DNA of 64,000 bases, taken from positions 4,683,001-4,747,000 of the forward strand of contig NZ_JAZHRR010000001.1 in the NCBI RefSeq assembly GCF_036924515.1. The letters run 5' to 3'. A model generated the notes under the pieces. The model was not told where the DNA came from, searched no databases, and saw only the letters and a program-made list of their open reading frames with translations. This document shows positions 1 through 8,781 of this stretch, in pieces. The DNA is from Bradyrhizobium sp. AZCC 1610 (GTDB lineage Bacteria; Pseudomonadota; Alphaproteobacteria; Rhizobiales; Xanthobacteraceae). The translations under genes and the position numbers were made by a program. Every line of letters begins with the position of its first letter. Position 1 is the first letter of the stretch.

Positions 1-512
1 CCCGTGATGGCGAGACGTCTGCGCAACTCAACGACGATGTGAGCAAGCCGGCTCGCGGCCGGCCGTTGCCCAACATTGACAATCCATTCCCGGAACATCG
101 CGGCATCGATCAGTGTGTCGCGCCAGAGCACCTCGGTGATGTTCGGATTCCCGCGCGTCATAGCCCGCAGCGCGGCGTGACTGATAAAGCCCAACCTGGA
201 CGGGACCAAGCTGATGAGATCGTGGTCCATGCGGTGCAGATATAGGCTCTGAAGGTCTGGGATGTCCCCGGAGATATGAATGGAAAGAATTTGCCGCTGG
301 CCGTTCATTATCGTTTTGGAGCGCACGCAGAATCCCTCGATCACCAGACAGCATTCCGTCGGGCGGTCGCCGTCGGAAACGATGGCTCGTCCGGCCTCCC
401 ACGGACGAACGACAATCGGAAGCGCGCGGATGGCGGCGATGTCCGCCTCATCGAGCCCCGTGACCGCATCAAGCCGCCGTAATAGGGTCGCGACGATCGA
501 TTCTTTATCCAA
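1..512 (-). CDS. Crp/Fnr-family transcriptional regulator, C-terminus cut by window edge
   Basis: Read on the minus strand from a TTG at 512, an open frame runs off the window start. It encodes a cyclic-nucleotide-binding-type beta-roll (LPIVVRPWEAGRAIVSDGD, then CCLVIEGFCVR, then SIHISGDIPDLQSLYL) and the start of the following helical segment (RPAASRLAHIVVELRRRL). This is the layout of Crp/Fnr regulators; the winged-helix DNA-binding domain would lie beyond base 1. The TTG start is chosen because AGGAG sits 8 bases upstream; an in-frame GTG at 536 has a weaker site. The effector is unknown. The frame was found by translating the reverse strand directly. Confidence 0.8.
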   Translation of the reverse strand, partial: MDKESIVATLLRRLDAVTGLDEADIAAIRALPIVVRPWEAGRAIVSDGDRPTECCLVIEGFCVRSKTIMNGQRQILSIHISGDIPDLQSLYLHRMDHDLISLVPSRLGFISHAALRAMTRGNPNITEVLWRDTLIDAAMFREWIVNVGQRPAASRLAHIVVELRRRLAIT

Positions 513-636
513 ACCAGATTCTCCTTCGCGGTCCACTTTCTCTGGAAAAACGGGCGCGGAAGGGCGCGGTTCCCAACAAAGGTTAAGGATGAGGCCGCTG
601 CGATGTGGAAAGTTCAGATCTCGCAGGAGATCTAAC

Positions 637-840
637 ATGAAGAAAAAGCGCAACCGCAGCCGCCCGGTCCTTTCGCTTCAGGAACGCTTGAAACAAGTCG
701 CGTCTCTCGCGCGCGCAAAAGCCGACGGCTTACCGCCGGGCCAGGAACGCGACCGTCTGATACAGACAGCGGTCTCCAGTGATGCTGCAGCCGCGATAGA
801 CCGGTGGCTGGCATCCCCGGAATTGCGCAGCCCGAAATAG
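637..840 (+). CDS. Conserved small hypothetical protein (67 aa)
   Basis: ATG at 637 follows an AGGAG about 8 bases upstream. The product is basic at the N-terminus (MKKKRNRSR), then a helical stretch and a typical end (IDRWLASPELRSPK). It is a paralogue of the 65-residue protein at 7643-7840: both share a Q/D-ERL/RLAQ helix, a G(Q/K)ER(D/E) stretch and the ending W-L-(A/S)-S-P-(E/G)-L. Small proteins like this are common in Bradyrhizobium; the function is unknown. Confidence 0.7.
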   Translation: MKKKRNRSRPVLSLQERLKQVASLARAKADGLPPGQERDRLIQTAVSSDAAAAIDRWLASPELRSPK

Positions 841-874
841 CCGGCCGTTCAGCCTTCAGCATTCGCCCAAGCCA

Positions 875-1106
875 TCACTTTGGTTTTTCGGCGTAGAGGT
901 GGATGACGTACAGCCGGTTCGCGAATTCGTCGGTCACTTCCAGTCGCTAATCCTTGCCGGGACGCAACCTCCCATCGAGGTCCTGAATGATCTGCCCCAC
1001 CGTCACCGTTGCCTCGCGCCACGCGGCTTGCGCATCCGGCCAGTTCTTCTCCCTCCTCGTCCGGCTCAGGTCGGTCGTGGTACACACGGAAAAAGTATCT
1101 TGGCAT
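875..1106 (-). pseudogene. DUF6894 family protein, broken by a frameshift and a nonsense codon
   Basis: From ATG 1106 the frame reads MPRYFFRVYHDRPEPDEEGE, the classic start of DUF6894 proteins. One extra base at the CTG/CCG junction (about 1045) shifts the frame. The family sequence continues in the next frame (LPDAQAAWREATVTVGQII, then DLDGRLRPGKD), meets a TAG where the family has Trp, and resumes as RLEVTDEFANRLYVIHLYA to TGA at 875. There are thus two independent lesions, and the gene is almost surely dead. An intact family member is at 44788-45033. Confidence 0.8.
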
Positions 1107-1276
1107 GCTGGCATTTCTAGCGCCTACCTTCTTCTCGGCCCGCACGCCCTTGGACTTTCTTGGGCGCCATCTTTGCGGCCGGCTTTTCACCGCCATAAAT
1201 TCGCTGGAGGCCCGGTCTCTCTTCGTCCATGCGCTCGCGCAAGCCTTGTAGCGACCAGAGCCCACGCCCGCCGCCA

Positions 1277-1418
1277 TCAGCGGCCGCACCTGCTATATCG
1301 ATGAGTGACCTGCGAGGATGCGTCCGACAGCAGCCAGACGATTGCCTGCGCAACCTCCTCCCGCGTTTGGCGGCCAAGCAGATGTGCCCTATCGCGAATT
1401 CCTGGCATGAATTTCGGT
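1277..1418 (-). pseudogene. C-terminal scrap of a short-chain dehydrogenase
   Basis: The minus-strand frame contains HLLGRQTREEVAQAIVWLLS followed by DASSQVTH, matching the conserved tail of classical SDRs (G-R-x-x-x-x-EEVA-x-x-x-x-x-LLSD-x-ASS-x-VTG). No Rossmann fold or YxxxK part is found next to it. It appears to be a deletion remnant of about 45 codons. Confidence 0.55.
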
Positions 1419-1475
1419 CTCGGAGCCGGACCCGCGTTTATACCGGAGCCTTGGGACCGGCCTCCCTCGCAAGTC

Positions 1476-2040
1476 CTATGATCGGCATCTAGTGCTTTCA
1501 ACAGGCTTTCCGGCCGCCATCTCCTGGGCCATTTCGAGATGATGCCACAGGGTCGGCAGCGTCTTTTCTGCCCATTCCTTGAGGTTCGGGTCGTCGCCGC
1601 CTTTCGCGTACCGTTCAAACAGCGAAACGGCATCTTTGTGGCCGCTGACCTGGTCAAGATTGTATCGGGAGCTGAACTCGGCGCCATGAAGAGATTTTAG
1701 CTTGTCGATCTTGCTTTGGTGGAGGCTGTCCAGCTTGGTCGGCAGTGCCGTTTTCCACTCGCCGGCATGATCCATCAGATATCAGCCGAAGTCACTTGAT
1801 GATCCTTGATCATGGTCCCGGCAAACGCCTTCTGGTCGGCGTTGCCCCGTTCCTGCGCGATCCTGCTGGACTGAATTTCGAACATGTCACTGATGACAAC
1901 TTGCCTCACGAAATCTTCCGTCTTCGGAGCGATGCCGAGGGTGGAGTTGATGCCGGTCTTTTGCATGCACGCCGAGGAGCATGAGCGCAAGGCACGGTGC
2001 AAGATATGTCGTTTTGTAATCCTTAAGACGGAACCTTCCA
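1476..2040 (-). pseudogene. DUF4142 secreted protein, split over three frames
   Basis: Three minus-strand frames in succession give one DUF4142-type protein. A signal-peptide-like stretch (LKDYKTTYLAPCLALMLLG) lies near 1980-2030. The N-terminal domain (TEDFVRQVVISDMFEIQSS, then GNADQKAFAGTMIKDHQ) lies at about 1790-1970. The C-terminal part (WKTALPTKLDSLHQSKIDKL, then EWAEKTLPTLWHHLEMA) ends at 1476. Frame changes near 1970 and 1787 separate them. DUF4142 proteins are exported helical-bundle proteins of unknown role. The upstream part of 1277-2170 shows no other gene. Confidence 0.75.
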
Positions 2041-2173
2041 TATCAATTGGCGATACCTCACTTCGTTCCTCGCATTCCCCGCGCCCCTCGCCTGCCCGGC
2101 TCGCCAACGCAGGAGCGAACCTGCCAAGCGGATGTTAAGGAGCATTGAGATAAAAGAGAGCACAGGCTGAGCC

Positions 2174-3031
2174 ATGCTGCATTATCCCCGCCCCCCCTTT
2201 CCGAACCAACACCAGCCGATGCCCGGCAAGACTGCCGCGATGAATCCGGTGCCCGACCATGGCGAAACGACATACAAGGGCAGCGGCCGCCTCAACGGCA
2301 AGAAGGTCGTCATCACCGGTGGCGATAGCGGGATCGGCCGCGCGGTTGCTATCGCCTACGCCCGAGAAGGAGCTGACGTTCTGATCTCCTATCTCGACGA
2401 GCATGACGATGCCCGGGAGACCGAGCGGATGGTGACGGAAGCCGGCAGAACGGCCGTTTTGCTTCCCGGCGACATCCAGGACCCCGGTCAATGCCGCGCC
2501 GTCATCGCGAAGGGCGTATCGGAACTGGGCGGTGCAGATATCCTCGTCAACAACGCGGCCCATCAGGCCAGCTTCAAATCGATCGACGACATCAGCGACG
2601 AGGAATGGAAACTGACGTTCAAGGTAAACATCCACGCGATGTTTTATCTTACCATGGCAGCGGTAAGTCACATGAAGGCGGGTAGCTGCATCATCAACAC
2701 GGCGTCGATCAATTCGGATGTACCGAACCCGACGCTGTTAGCCTATGCAACGACCAAGGGTGCTATCCACAATTTCACGGCGGGACTGGCGCAGATGCTG
2801 GCCGAGAAGGGCATTCGTGCCAATGCGGTTGCTCCGGGGCCGATCTGGACGCCACTCATCCCGTCCACCTTGCCTGAGGACTCCGTGAAGAACTTCGGCA
2901 AACAGGCCCCGATCAAGCGCCCCGGTCAGCCGGCTGAGTTGGCCACGGCCTATGTCGTGCTGGCCGATCCGCCTTCGAGCTACGTATCCGGCGCGACGAT
3001 CGCCGTCACTGGCGGAAAGCCGTTCCTGTAA
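2174..3031 (+). CDS. SDR family oxidoreductase, general-stress (YhdF/YghA-like) type
   Basis: A 285-residue, full-length extended-N-terminus SDR. It shows the cofactor motif TGGDSGIG (48-55), NNAA (126-129), the active-site Ser in NTASIN (178), Tyr191 and Lys195 in YATTK, and the PG-x-IWTP motif after the active site. The long proline-rich N-terminus (PFPNQHQPMPG) is typical of the YhdF/YghA group, NAD(P)-dependent oxidoreductases of unknown natural substrate often found in stress loci. The neighbours (DUF892, DUF72, DUF4142) fit a general-stress cluster. Starts further in (23, MNPVPDHG) are possible. Confidence 0.88.
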   Translation: MLHYPRPPFPNQHQPMPGKTAAMNPVPDHGETTYKGSGRLNGKKVVITGGDSGIGRAVAIAYAREGADVLISYLDEHDDARETERMVTEAGRTAVLLPGDIQDPGQCRAVIAKGVSELGGADILVNNAAHQASFKSIDDISDEEWKLTFKVNIHAMFYLTMAAVSHMKAGSCIINTASINSDVPNPTLLAYATTKGAIHNFTAGLAQMLAEKGIRANAVAPGPIWTPLIPSTLPEDSVKNFGKQAPIKRPGQPAELATAYVVLADPPSSYVSGATIAVTGGKPFL

Positions 3032-3104
3032 AAGGTATCCCCACTGGCCCATAGGCATTGCCAAGGCCCGGTTTCTCGCCGGAGCCTTGGCTGCCAGTTC
3101 CGGG

Positions 3105-3620
3105 TCAGGCAGCGTTCGATGCCTTGGTGTTGACGCCCTTCCGAAGCGCGATGGTATTGAGCTTCGTGTTCGCAGCCTTTTCCTCGTTGAGGTTGGTGGT
3201 CAGGAAGCGAACCACCTCGTCATGACCGAGCTTTTCGGCCCAGGCAATCAGCGTGCCGTAGCGGCAGATCTCGTAGTGTTCGACGGCCTGCGCGCCGGCG
3301 ACGATCGCCGCATCGAGCACGGCCTTGTCGGCTACCTCGCCGGTCAATTCATCGGCTTCCGTAATCAGACCATCGATGGCCGGGCATTGGGTGCCGCGCG
3401 GCTGCTGCTCGAGCTTCAGAAACACCTTGTCCAGCCGCTCGATCTGCTTGTTGGTCTCTTTCAGATGCGCCTTGAGGCCCGCGACGAGATCGCGGTTGGC
3501 CGCCTTATCGATCATCTTCGGCAACGCCTTCGTGATCTGTTGCTCTGCATAATAAATATCCTGCAGGCCGTGCAGGAACAGGTCGTCCATTGTCTTGATG
3601 TCTTCTGTGAATAGTCCCAT
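3105..3620 (-). CDS. Ferritin-like DUF892 protein (YciE/YciF family)
   Basis: 171 residues beginning MGLFTEDIKTMDDLFLHGLQ and continuing DIYYAEQQI, the hallmark of the YciE/YciF (DUF892) family. The four-helix bundle carries conserved acidic and His positions (EQQI, HLKET, EHYEICRYG), as in other ferritin-like folds that can bind di-metal sites. The protein is cytoplasmic, often sigma-regulated and stress-induced; its biochemical role is not established. The gene converges with the SDR gene, and AGGAGG lies just upstream of the ATG. Confidence 0.9.
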   Translation of the reverse strand: MGLFTEDIKTMDDLFLHGLQDIYYAEQQITKALPKMIDKAANRDLVAGLKAHLKETNKQIERLDKVFLKLEQQPRGTQCPAIDGLITEADELTGEVADKAVLDAAIVAGAQAVEHYEICRYGTLIAWAEKLGHDEVVRFLTTNLNEEKAANTKLNTIALRKGVNTKASNAA

Positions 3621-3829
3621 GGCATCCTCCTTGATTGGATGCGCGCTTAACGTTATTGCCGGGACCGTTGTTCCTAAGCGGCGCCGCTTCCTCGTCGTTT
3701 GCCCGAGCGATAGGAACTACTCGTGCTTCCAGGTCTTTCTCATCAACGACGCGGAGGATCCGGACGATGAAAGCACTGGCATGGCACGGTAGGGCGGCTG
3801 CATCGAGGTCGTCTTGAAGCCGTGACCTC

Positions 3830-4538
3830 ATGGCGCGGGTTCTGATCGGTACATCGGGCTGGCACTACGATTCCTGGCGCGGGCCGTTCTTCCCGAATGG
3901 CCTGCCCCTCAAGGAGCAGTTGCCTTATTACAGCAGCCAGTTTTCGACGACTGAGCTCAACGGCGTGTTTTACAGAATACCCACTCCGAAGGCGGTGGTG
4001 AGCTGGCGTGATCAGACCGGGCGCGATTTGGTTTTTGCCTGGAAGGCATCCAAATTCATCACGCATTGGAAGCGGCTTTCCGACAATTCGGTCAACAGCC
4101 TTGAACTGCTGGAAGACCGCCTGTCCCTACTCGGCAAGAAAGTCGGGCCGATCTTGTTTCAGCTTCCGCCCAACTTTAGGGCTGACGCCGACCGACTCAC
4201 TTCCTTCTTCAAGCTTCTTTCGAAGAAAACGCCGCTACAGTTTCGAGTTCCGCCATCCAAGCTGGTATTCACCAGAGATATCGCGATTGCTCCGGCAGCA
4301 AGCCATCTCGCTATGCATTTCCGACCATCATGACGCGCCGGCGCCTTGGACGCGCACGGCGGACTTCGTCTATGTGACGCTGGCACGGCCCCACGGTCCG
4401 TTACAAGGGCCACTATAGTCCGCGAACCCTTTCGGAATGGGCTCGCCGCATCAGGTCCTGGAAGCGGCAAGGCTGCGACGTGTTCGTCTATTTCGACAAG
4501 ACCAGAAAAGCGCGGCGCCGGCCGATGCAGACGCCTGA
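3830..4538 (+). pseudogene. DUF72 family protein, several frameshifts
   Basis: ATG 3830 starts a good DUF72 sequence (IGTSGWHYDSWRGPFFP, LPYYSSQFSTTELNGVFYR, VGPILFQLPPNFRAD). Near 4243 the family sequence jumps frame (FEFRHPSWYSPEI, then ALCISDHHDAPAPWTRTADF with one variant residue). Near 4370 it jumps again (RYKGHYSPRTLSEWARRI, then GCDVFVYFD), and once more near 4500, ending at TGA 4536-4538. All conserved blocks are present in order, so the gene was recently complete. DUF72 (YecE-like) proteins have a TIM-barrel fold and unknown function. Confidence 0.85.
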
Positions 4539-4642
4539 CTGAGTCGACGGCGCCGGCCGACGACAGCGGACTGATTAGGAACCACTCCCTTGATCGGCCG
4601 TTTGACCTCCAGAAATCATTTGTCGACTTATCGGGCTTTCGG

Positions 4643-5260
4643 ATGGATCCTTTCATCGATCGGCGCAGCAAGTCGCTTTGGATGGACGTTGCGGTCGCCC
4701 CAAACGCGACACCGCTGCAGGGCGGCAAGGAATGCAATGTTGTAATCATTGGCGCGGGTATTGCCGGGATTTCTACGGCCTATGAACTCGCCCTCGGAGG
4801 TTCGCGCGTCATCGTGCTCGATCGTGGGAAGATCGCGGGCGGCATAACGGCGCGCACCACTGCGCATCTGGCGCCGCTCTGCGATGATCTGACGTCCGCG
4901 ATGATCGGCCTGCGCGGGGAGGACACATCCCGCCTGTTCTACGAGAGTCAGGCCGCAGCGGTGGATCGCATCGAGGAAATCCAGCAGCGGGAATCCATCG
5001 ACTGCGATTTCCGGCGCCTGGACGGTTTTCTGTTTCAGGCGCGCGACACCGATGCGAAGATCATTGAGTATGAATTGGATGCGGTCCGCAAGGTCGGCGC
5101 GCCTGTCCGTCGACTGGTCGGCGTTCCCCTCGCCCATTGCGCCCAGCGGCACGTATTATGCTATCCGCGCCAAGGCACCTTTCATCCTCTGAAATATCTC
5201 AGGGGTCTTGTCGCGGCCATCGAGACAAAGCGTTGCAGCTTCCACTGTGACACAGCTTAG
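4643..5260 (+). pseudogene. FAD-dependent oxidoreductase (DAO fold), C-terminally truncated
   Basis: From ATG 4643 (MDPFIDRR) the protein has a dinucleotide-binding motif GAGIAGISTAYELALGG followed by VIVLDRGKIAGGITARTTAH, typical of DAO-fold oxidases, some of which end in a Rieske domain. The frame stops at 5260 after about 205 residues (FHCDTA), where the family continues to about 500. The FAD domain is therefore incomplete and the substrate domain is missing. The next gene starts 30 bases on, so a deletion joined the two. Confidence 0.75.
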
Positions 5261-5292
5261 GCAAGTTAGGTTTTTCCAGCCGTGAGGGTGTG

Positions 5293-6756
5293 ATGAGTAT
5301 CGCCGAACAAGACGACATCGAATCGCTGCTGGTCTCCCTGCAGAAGCCGAACGTAGATCAAGGGGCGTGGGGATCCGACGAACTCTTGCAGGCACTGCCG
5401 GTAGCGCTCTATATGACGGACGCCGCCGGCCGTATCACCTTCTACAATGAAGCGGCGGCGCAATTGTGGGGATGCCGACCGACGCTAGGGACCGCCGAGT
5501 TTTGCGGATCATGGAAGCTCTATTGGCCGGACGGCACTTCCCTCCCGCACGCCGAATGTCCGATGGCGCTGGCGCTCAAGGAGCGGCGTCCTATCCGAGG
5601 CATGGAAGCGGTCGCCGAACGGCCGGACGGCACGCGCGTACCGTTCATTCCGTATCCAACGCCCCTGTTCGATGCTTCACGGGCTTTGATTGGCGCTGTC
5701 AACATGCTGGTCGACATCACCGAGCGCCGGGAGGCTGAACAGCGGCTTCGAGAGAGTGAGGCGCGCTATCGAGCCATCGCCGCGATCATCGAATCATCCG
5801 ACGACGCGGTCGTTTCGAAGGACCTCAATAGCATCATCACAAGCTGGAATCAGGGCGCGGAGCGGCTGTTTGGCTATAGCGCTAAAGAGGCGATTGGGAA
5901 GTCGGTCATGATGCTAATCCCTCCCGACCGTCACGACGAGGAGCCGACCATTCTTGCCCGCATCCGGCGCGGTGAGCGCGTCGAGCACTACGAAAGCGTT
6001 CGCCAACGCAAGGATGGCCGCACCATCGACATTTCGCTGACGATCTCCCCGATCAGAGACAAGGACGGCAAGATCGTCGGCGCTTCGAAAATAGCCCGCG
6101 ATATTTCATTTCGAAAGCGAGCAGAGGAACAGCAGCGGCTAATCTTCCGAGAGATGGATCATCGCATCAAGAACCTCTTTGCTGTCGCTGGCGGCGTGGT
6201 CACGATGAGTGCCCGATCGGCGAAAACAGCGGAAGAACTCGCTACTGTGGTGCGAGACCGCTTGTTGTCCCTCGCGAAAGCCAACGACCTAACGTTGAAG
6301 CTGACTGCCGATGGCACTCATCGAATGCAACACTCAACGCTGCTGCATACGTTGATTGGGACGATTCTCTCGCCTTATGATGGCAGCACCGACAAAGGCG
6401 GGGCGCGTGTCACGATCAGCGGACCCGACATTCCAATCGCGGGCGACGTGGTGACCGGTTTTGCGTTGCTATTGCACGAGTTTGCAACCAACGCCACAAA
6501 GTACGGGGCACTTTCGAGCCAAAGTGGCTCCATCAATATCGCGTGCTCCGAAAACACTGACCAATTCGTGCTAACGTGGACGGAACGCGGAGGACCACCG
6601 GTTGGTCGTCAAGCAGAGGTAGAGGGCTTTGGTACGCTACTCTCCCGTGCAACGGTGCAGAGCCAATTTGGGGGCGGGATCGCGTGGGATTGGAACCCCG
6701 CAGGCCTGACAATAGACCTTTCTTTTCCAAAGGACCGCATAGTGGCGCATCCCTAG
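5293..6756 (+). CDS. PAS-PAS HWE-family sensor histidine kinase
   Basis: 487 residues with no transmembrane segment, so a soluble sensor. PAS 1 is at about 30-145 (ending DITERREAE) and PAS 2 at about 157-280 (ending ARDISFRKRAEE). The phospho-acceptor block is EMDHRIKNLFAV with His290 (numbered from this ATG). The ATPase domain has the HWE signature: HEFATNATKYGALSS around 395-410 and WTERGGPP near 429, the W-x-E that names the class. HWE kinases are abundant in rhizobia and usually signal to general-stress or single-domain regulators. No response regulator is adjacent; a single-domain one is at 45472. A GTG directly upstream (5290) is an alternative start. Confidence 0.92.
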   Translation: MSIAEQDDIESLLVSLQKPNVDQGAWGSDELLQALPVALYMTDAAGRITFYNEAAAQLWGCRPTLGTAEFCGSWKLYWPDGTSLPHAECPMALALKERRPIRGMEAVAERPDGTRVPFIPYPTPLFDASRALIGAVNMLVDITERREAEQRLRESEARYRAIAAIIESSDDAVVSKDLNSIITSWNQGAERLFGYSAKEAIGKSVMMLIPPDRHDEEPTILARIRRGERVEHYESVRQRKDGRTIDISLTISPIRDKDGKIVGASKIARDISFRKRAEEQQRLIFREMDHRIKNLFAVAGGVVTMSARSAKTAEELATVVRDRLLSLAKANDLTLKLTADGTHRMQHSTLLHTLIGTILSPYDGSTDKGGARVTISGPDIPIAGDVVTGFALLLHEFATNATKYGALSSQSGSINIACSENTDQFVLTWTERGGPPVGRQAEVEGFGTLLSRATVQSQFGGGIAWDWNPAGLTIDLSFPKDRIVAHP

Positions 6757-7037
6757 CGCTCAAGTCATTCTGGCGAAATCAAGTTGTGGACGATATACAA
6801 GAAATCACCGGACGGCTCAAAAGCCTAGCAAAATCAATCTCGCACGGCGGTGGTGATCCTATCCTTTCCTGGGCACCAAATCTCAACATCTGAGGAAGGC
6901 ACCCGTTGGTCAGTCTCGCGCGCAGCGGGCATACGGATTCCTGTCCGCGTTGTACCACTACCGCCCGCATGCTGGAGGTCGCCTTCTGGACCCAACGCGG
7001 ACATAGACATGGCACAACGAACCCTCACTGGGACGCG
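6757..7037. other. Non-coding or eroded stretch with a zinc-ribbon-like scrap
   Basis: No intact gene is seen. One plus-strand frame holds SCPRCTTTARMLEVAFWTQ-like residues (about 6930-7000), resembling the start of small Cys-pair proteins common in Bradyrhizobium, without the second Cys pair. It is best taken as a gene scrap. Confidence 0.3.
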
Positions 7038-7274
7038 CTACTCGCCGGTGGCGTCGCTATCCAGATGACCGGTAGGTCCGCGACTGAACACGCCATAGTT
7101 GCTGGATTTCATGCCATTGCCAGCGGTCGCAGTCGACGCGAGGCCCAGTTTAAGCAACTCGCGAACAGCCGCGGCTCGGGTCGGCATACGATGCTGAAAT
7201 CTGAAGTCGTCAATCACCGATAGTTCTTCCGGCGAAAGCATGATCTGCAATCGCTCACCACGGAGATCGTTCAT
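7038..7274 (-). CDS. Small ribbon-helix-helix-like protein (putative regulator)
   Basis: ATG 7274 is preceded by an excellent GGAGGAGG ribosome site. The 78-residue product begins MNDLRGERLQIMLSPEELSV and continues IDDFRFQHRMPTRAAAVREL with LKLGL. That is a basic beta-strand followed by two helices, as in ribbon-helix-helix DNA-binding proteins that bind operators as dimers. The C-terminal third is poorly ordered in composition. The upstream region (7300-7420) is strikingly AT-rich with an inverted repeat, which fits autoregulation (inference). Confidence 0.65.
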   Translation of the reverse strand: MNDLRGERLQIMLSPEELSVIDDFRFQHRMPTRAAAVRELLKLGLASTATAGNGMKSSNYGVFSRGPTGHLDSDATGE

Positions 7275-7378
7275 GGCCTCCTCCACGCAGAGCATTTTCA
7301 GTGTTCAACGCGAAATTAGTAAATTGCTCAATTCACTCAATCAAACCAAGTTCCTTCAACAACCAAAAAGTCCAAAAA

Positions 7379-7394
7379 TTAGTAAAAGTACTAA
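7379..7394. promoter_or_regulatory. Inverted repeat in an AT-rich island, candidate operator
   Basis: TTAGTA-AAAG-TACTAA is a perfect 6-base inverted repeat with a 4-base spacer. A further ATTAGTAAA half-like copy is at 7316. Both lie in an island of very low GC (about 7310-7420), upstream of the ribbon-helix-helix-type gene on the minus strand. A role as its operator is inferred. Confidence 0.4.
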
Positions 7395-7483
7395 TAATAT
7401 CAATAACTTAGATGTTTACAGTCCCCATTTCGAGGAATACACTTTCCAATACGGTTGCCAAAAATGCCCGGTGCACCTGTGCG

Positions 7484-7600
7484 ATGAATGCCTCAAAGCC
7501 CCCAATCTGCCCGAAATGCCACAAGTCCATGAGGCTCACGCTCGTGAAGGTTAAGCGGATCGATTGTGGACCTCTTCGCTCGCGGGACAGCAAGTGGTGA
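7484..7600 (+). pseudogene. Zinc-ribbon-like small protein, probably eroded
   Basis: From ATG 7484 the frame gives MNASKPPICPKCHKSMRLTL then VKVKRIDCGPLRSRDSKW. The first half matches small rhizobial proteins with a C-P-x-C pair. In those the sequence continues for a few more residues before a second Cys pair; here only IDCG remains and the middle looks shortened. It may be a functional shortened form or a decayed gene. Confidence 0.45.
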
Positions 7601-7642
7601 TGAGAACGCCGGTCCCGCCTTCCATGGAAATGGAGCAGCGCC

Positions 7643-7840
7643 ATGCAGCGACGCCGTTTTAAACAAATCCTGTCGTTCCCTGATCGACTTGCGCAGGAAG
7701 CCGAACGCCTACGCGAAGAAGCCAAGAAAATGCCGCACGGAAAGGAGCGAGAAGAGCTCTTGAGAAAAGCCCGGCAGGCCGACACCGCATTGCGTATAAA
7801 CGATTGGCTATCGTCTCCGGGGCTAAAGCAACCGGAATAA
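7643..7840 (+). CDS. Conserved small hypothetical protein (65 aa)
   Basis: ATG 7643 follows GGAG. The product is MQRRRFKQILSFPDRLAQEA..., highly charged and helical, ending INDWLSSPGLKQPE. It is a paralogue of the 67-residue protein at 637-840. No domain is recognised; the helical charge pattern suggests a small soluble helical protein. The function is unknown. Confidence 0.7.
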   Translation: MQRRRFKQILSFPDRLAQEAERLREEAKKMPHGKEREELLRKARQADTALRINDWLSSPGLKQPE

Positions 7841-8058
7841 GCAGCGCAGCACCATGCCAGAATATCGCGGCGTGAGTGGATTCCGATGAGCAAAGCCGTC
7901 GAAGAGATTTTTGAATTCTATCCTTGAAGATTTTAAAGCCTGCAGACATGCCAAGGAAGAACTCGAAGCCAAGGCGCTGTTTAGGCTTTTGAACTATTGC
8001 CCACCACCTGCGGCCAACGTGCCGCTGCGGGAAAAGCCGGCAAATCTGAAGTGAGTTG

Positions 8059-8205
8059 TTGACGCTCCAACTTTACGCATGGTGCAAAGACATGCTGATG
8101 GCGGGCCTGATGGGATTGGTCGGGTTGGTGATGGTGATTGCAGTTTCCACCCTCATAAGTCACTTCAACGTACGCGATCTGAGCAAGCGCCAGATGAACC
8201 TTTAG
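8059..8205 (+). CDS. Possible small membrane protein
   Basis: A TTG at about 8059 or ATG 8092 opens a frame whose middle is one hydrophobic helix (MLMAGLMGLVGLVMVIAVST) followed by a polar tail (HFNVRDLSKRQMNL) to TAG at 8203-8205. No clear ribosome site is seen. It could be a genuine tiny membrane protein or the leftover of a larger one. Confidence 0.3.
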   Translation: MTLQLYAWCKDMLMAGLMGLVGLVMVIAVSTLISHFNVRDLSKRQMNL

Positions 8206-8740
8206 ACAAGGCGGGCCTGATGCCGGGATGAACTTCGCTCACATCGGGATGAATCAATGTCTTGTAGCGGCGGAGATATTCCTGTGCCATTCGTCTTGCG
8301 GTAAACCTTTTCTCGAATTGCATTCGCACCTGACGTCGATCGAGCTCGGAAAGCCTTCCGATCGCTTCAACGGCTTCTGCCTTGTCGGATACGACAAAGC
8401 CGGTGATGCCGTCGTCGATGACCTCCGACACCGAGCCGGACTTGAACGCGATGACGGGCGTGCCGCACGCCATGGCCTCGATCATGACGAGGCCGAACGG
8501 TTCCGGCCAATCGATCGGAAACAACAGTGCTGCGGCGCCCGCCAGAAACTGTCGCTTCGCTTCATCATTGACCTCGCCGGTGAGCTGGACCTGTTTCCCG
8601 TCAATCTGCGGCTCGAGTTGTTCTTTGAAGTAGCCCGTTTCGCCCCGCGGCACCTTTGCAGCGATACGAAGCGGCATCTTGGCAGCGCGCGCGATTCGGA
8701 TGGCGGCTTCCGGTCCTTTCTCCGCCGTCAGCCGAAGAAA
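8165..8740 (-). pseudogene. GT4 glycosyltransferase, C-terminal half only
   Basis: The minus-strand frame from about 8740 reads LRLTAEKGPEAAIRIARAAK, then MPLRIAAKVPRG, and then the nucleotide-sugar-binding domain. That domain contains the E-x7-E signature of family GT4 (PEPFGLVMIEAMACGTPVIA) and ends with a C-terminal helix (RRMAQEYLRRYKTLI). A TAG lies immediately upstream at 8741-8743 and about 180 N-terminal residues (acceptor domain) are missing. The break abuts the truncated recombinase, so loss of the 5' half probably came with that insertion or deletion. Confidence 0.75.
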
Positions 8741-8781
8741 CTACGGCAAGGTTTTGGGCGCAATTCTCTATCTGCACTCCG

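Noticed and set aside
1009..1492. Plus-strand frames over the DUF6894 and SDR remnants
   Set aside because: No family and no ribosome site; the minus strand carries recognisable, though broken, families.
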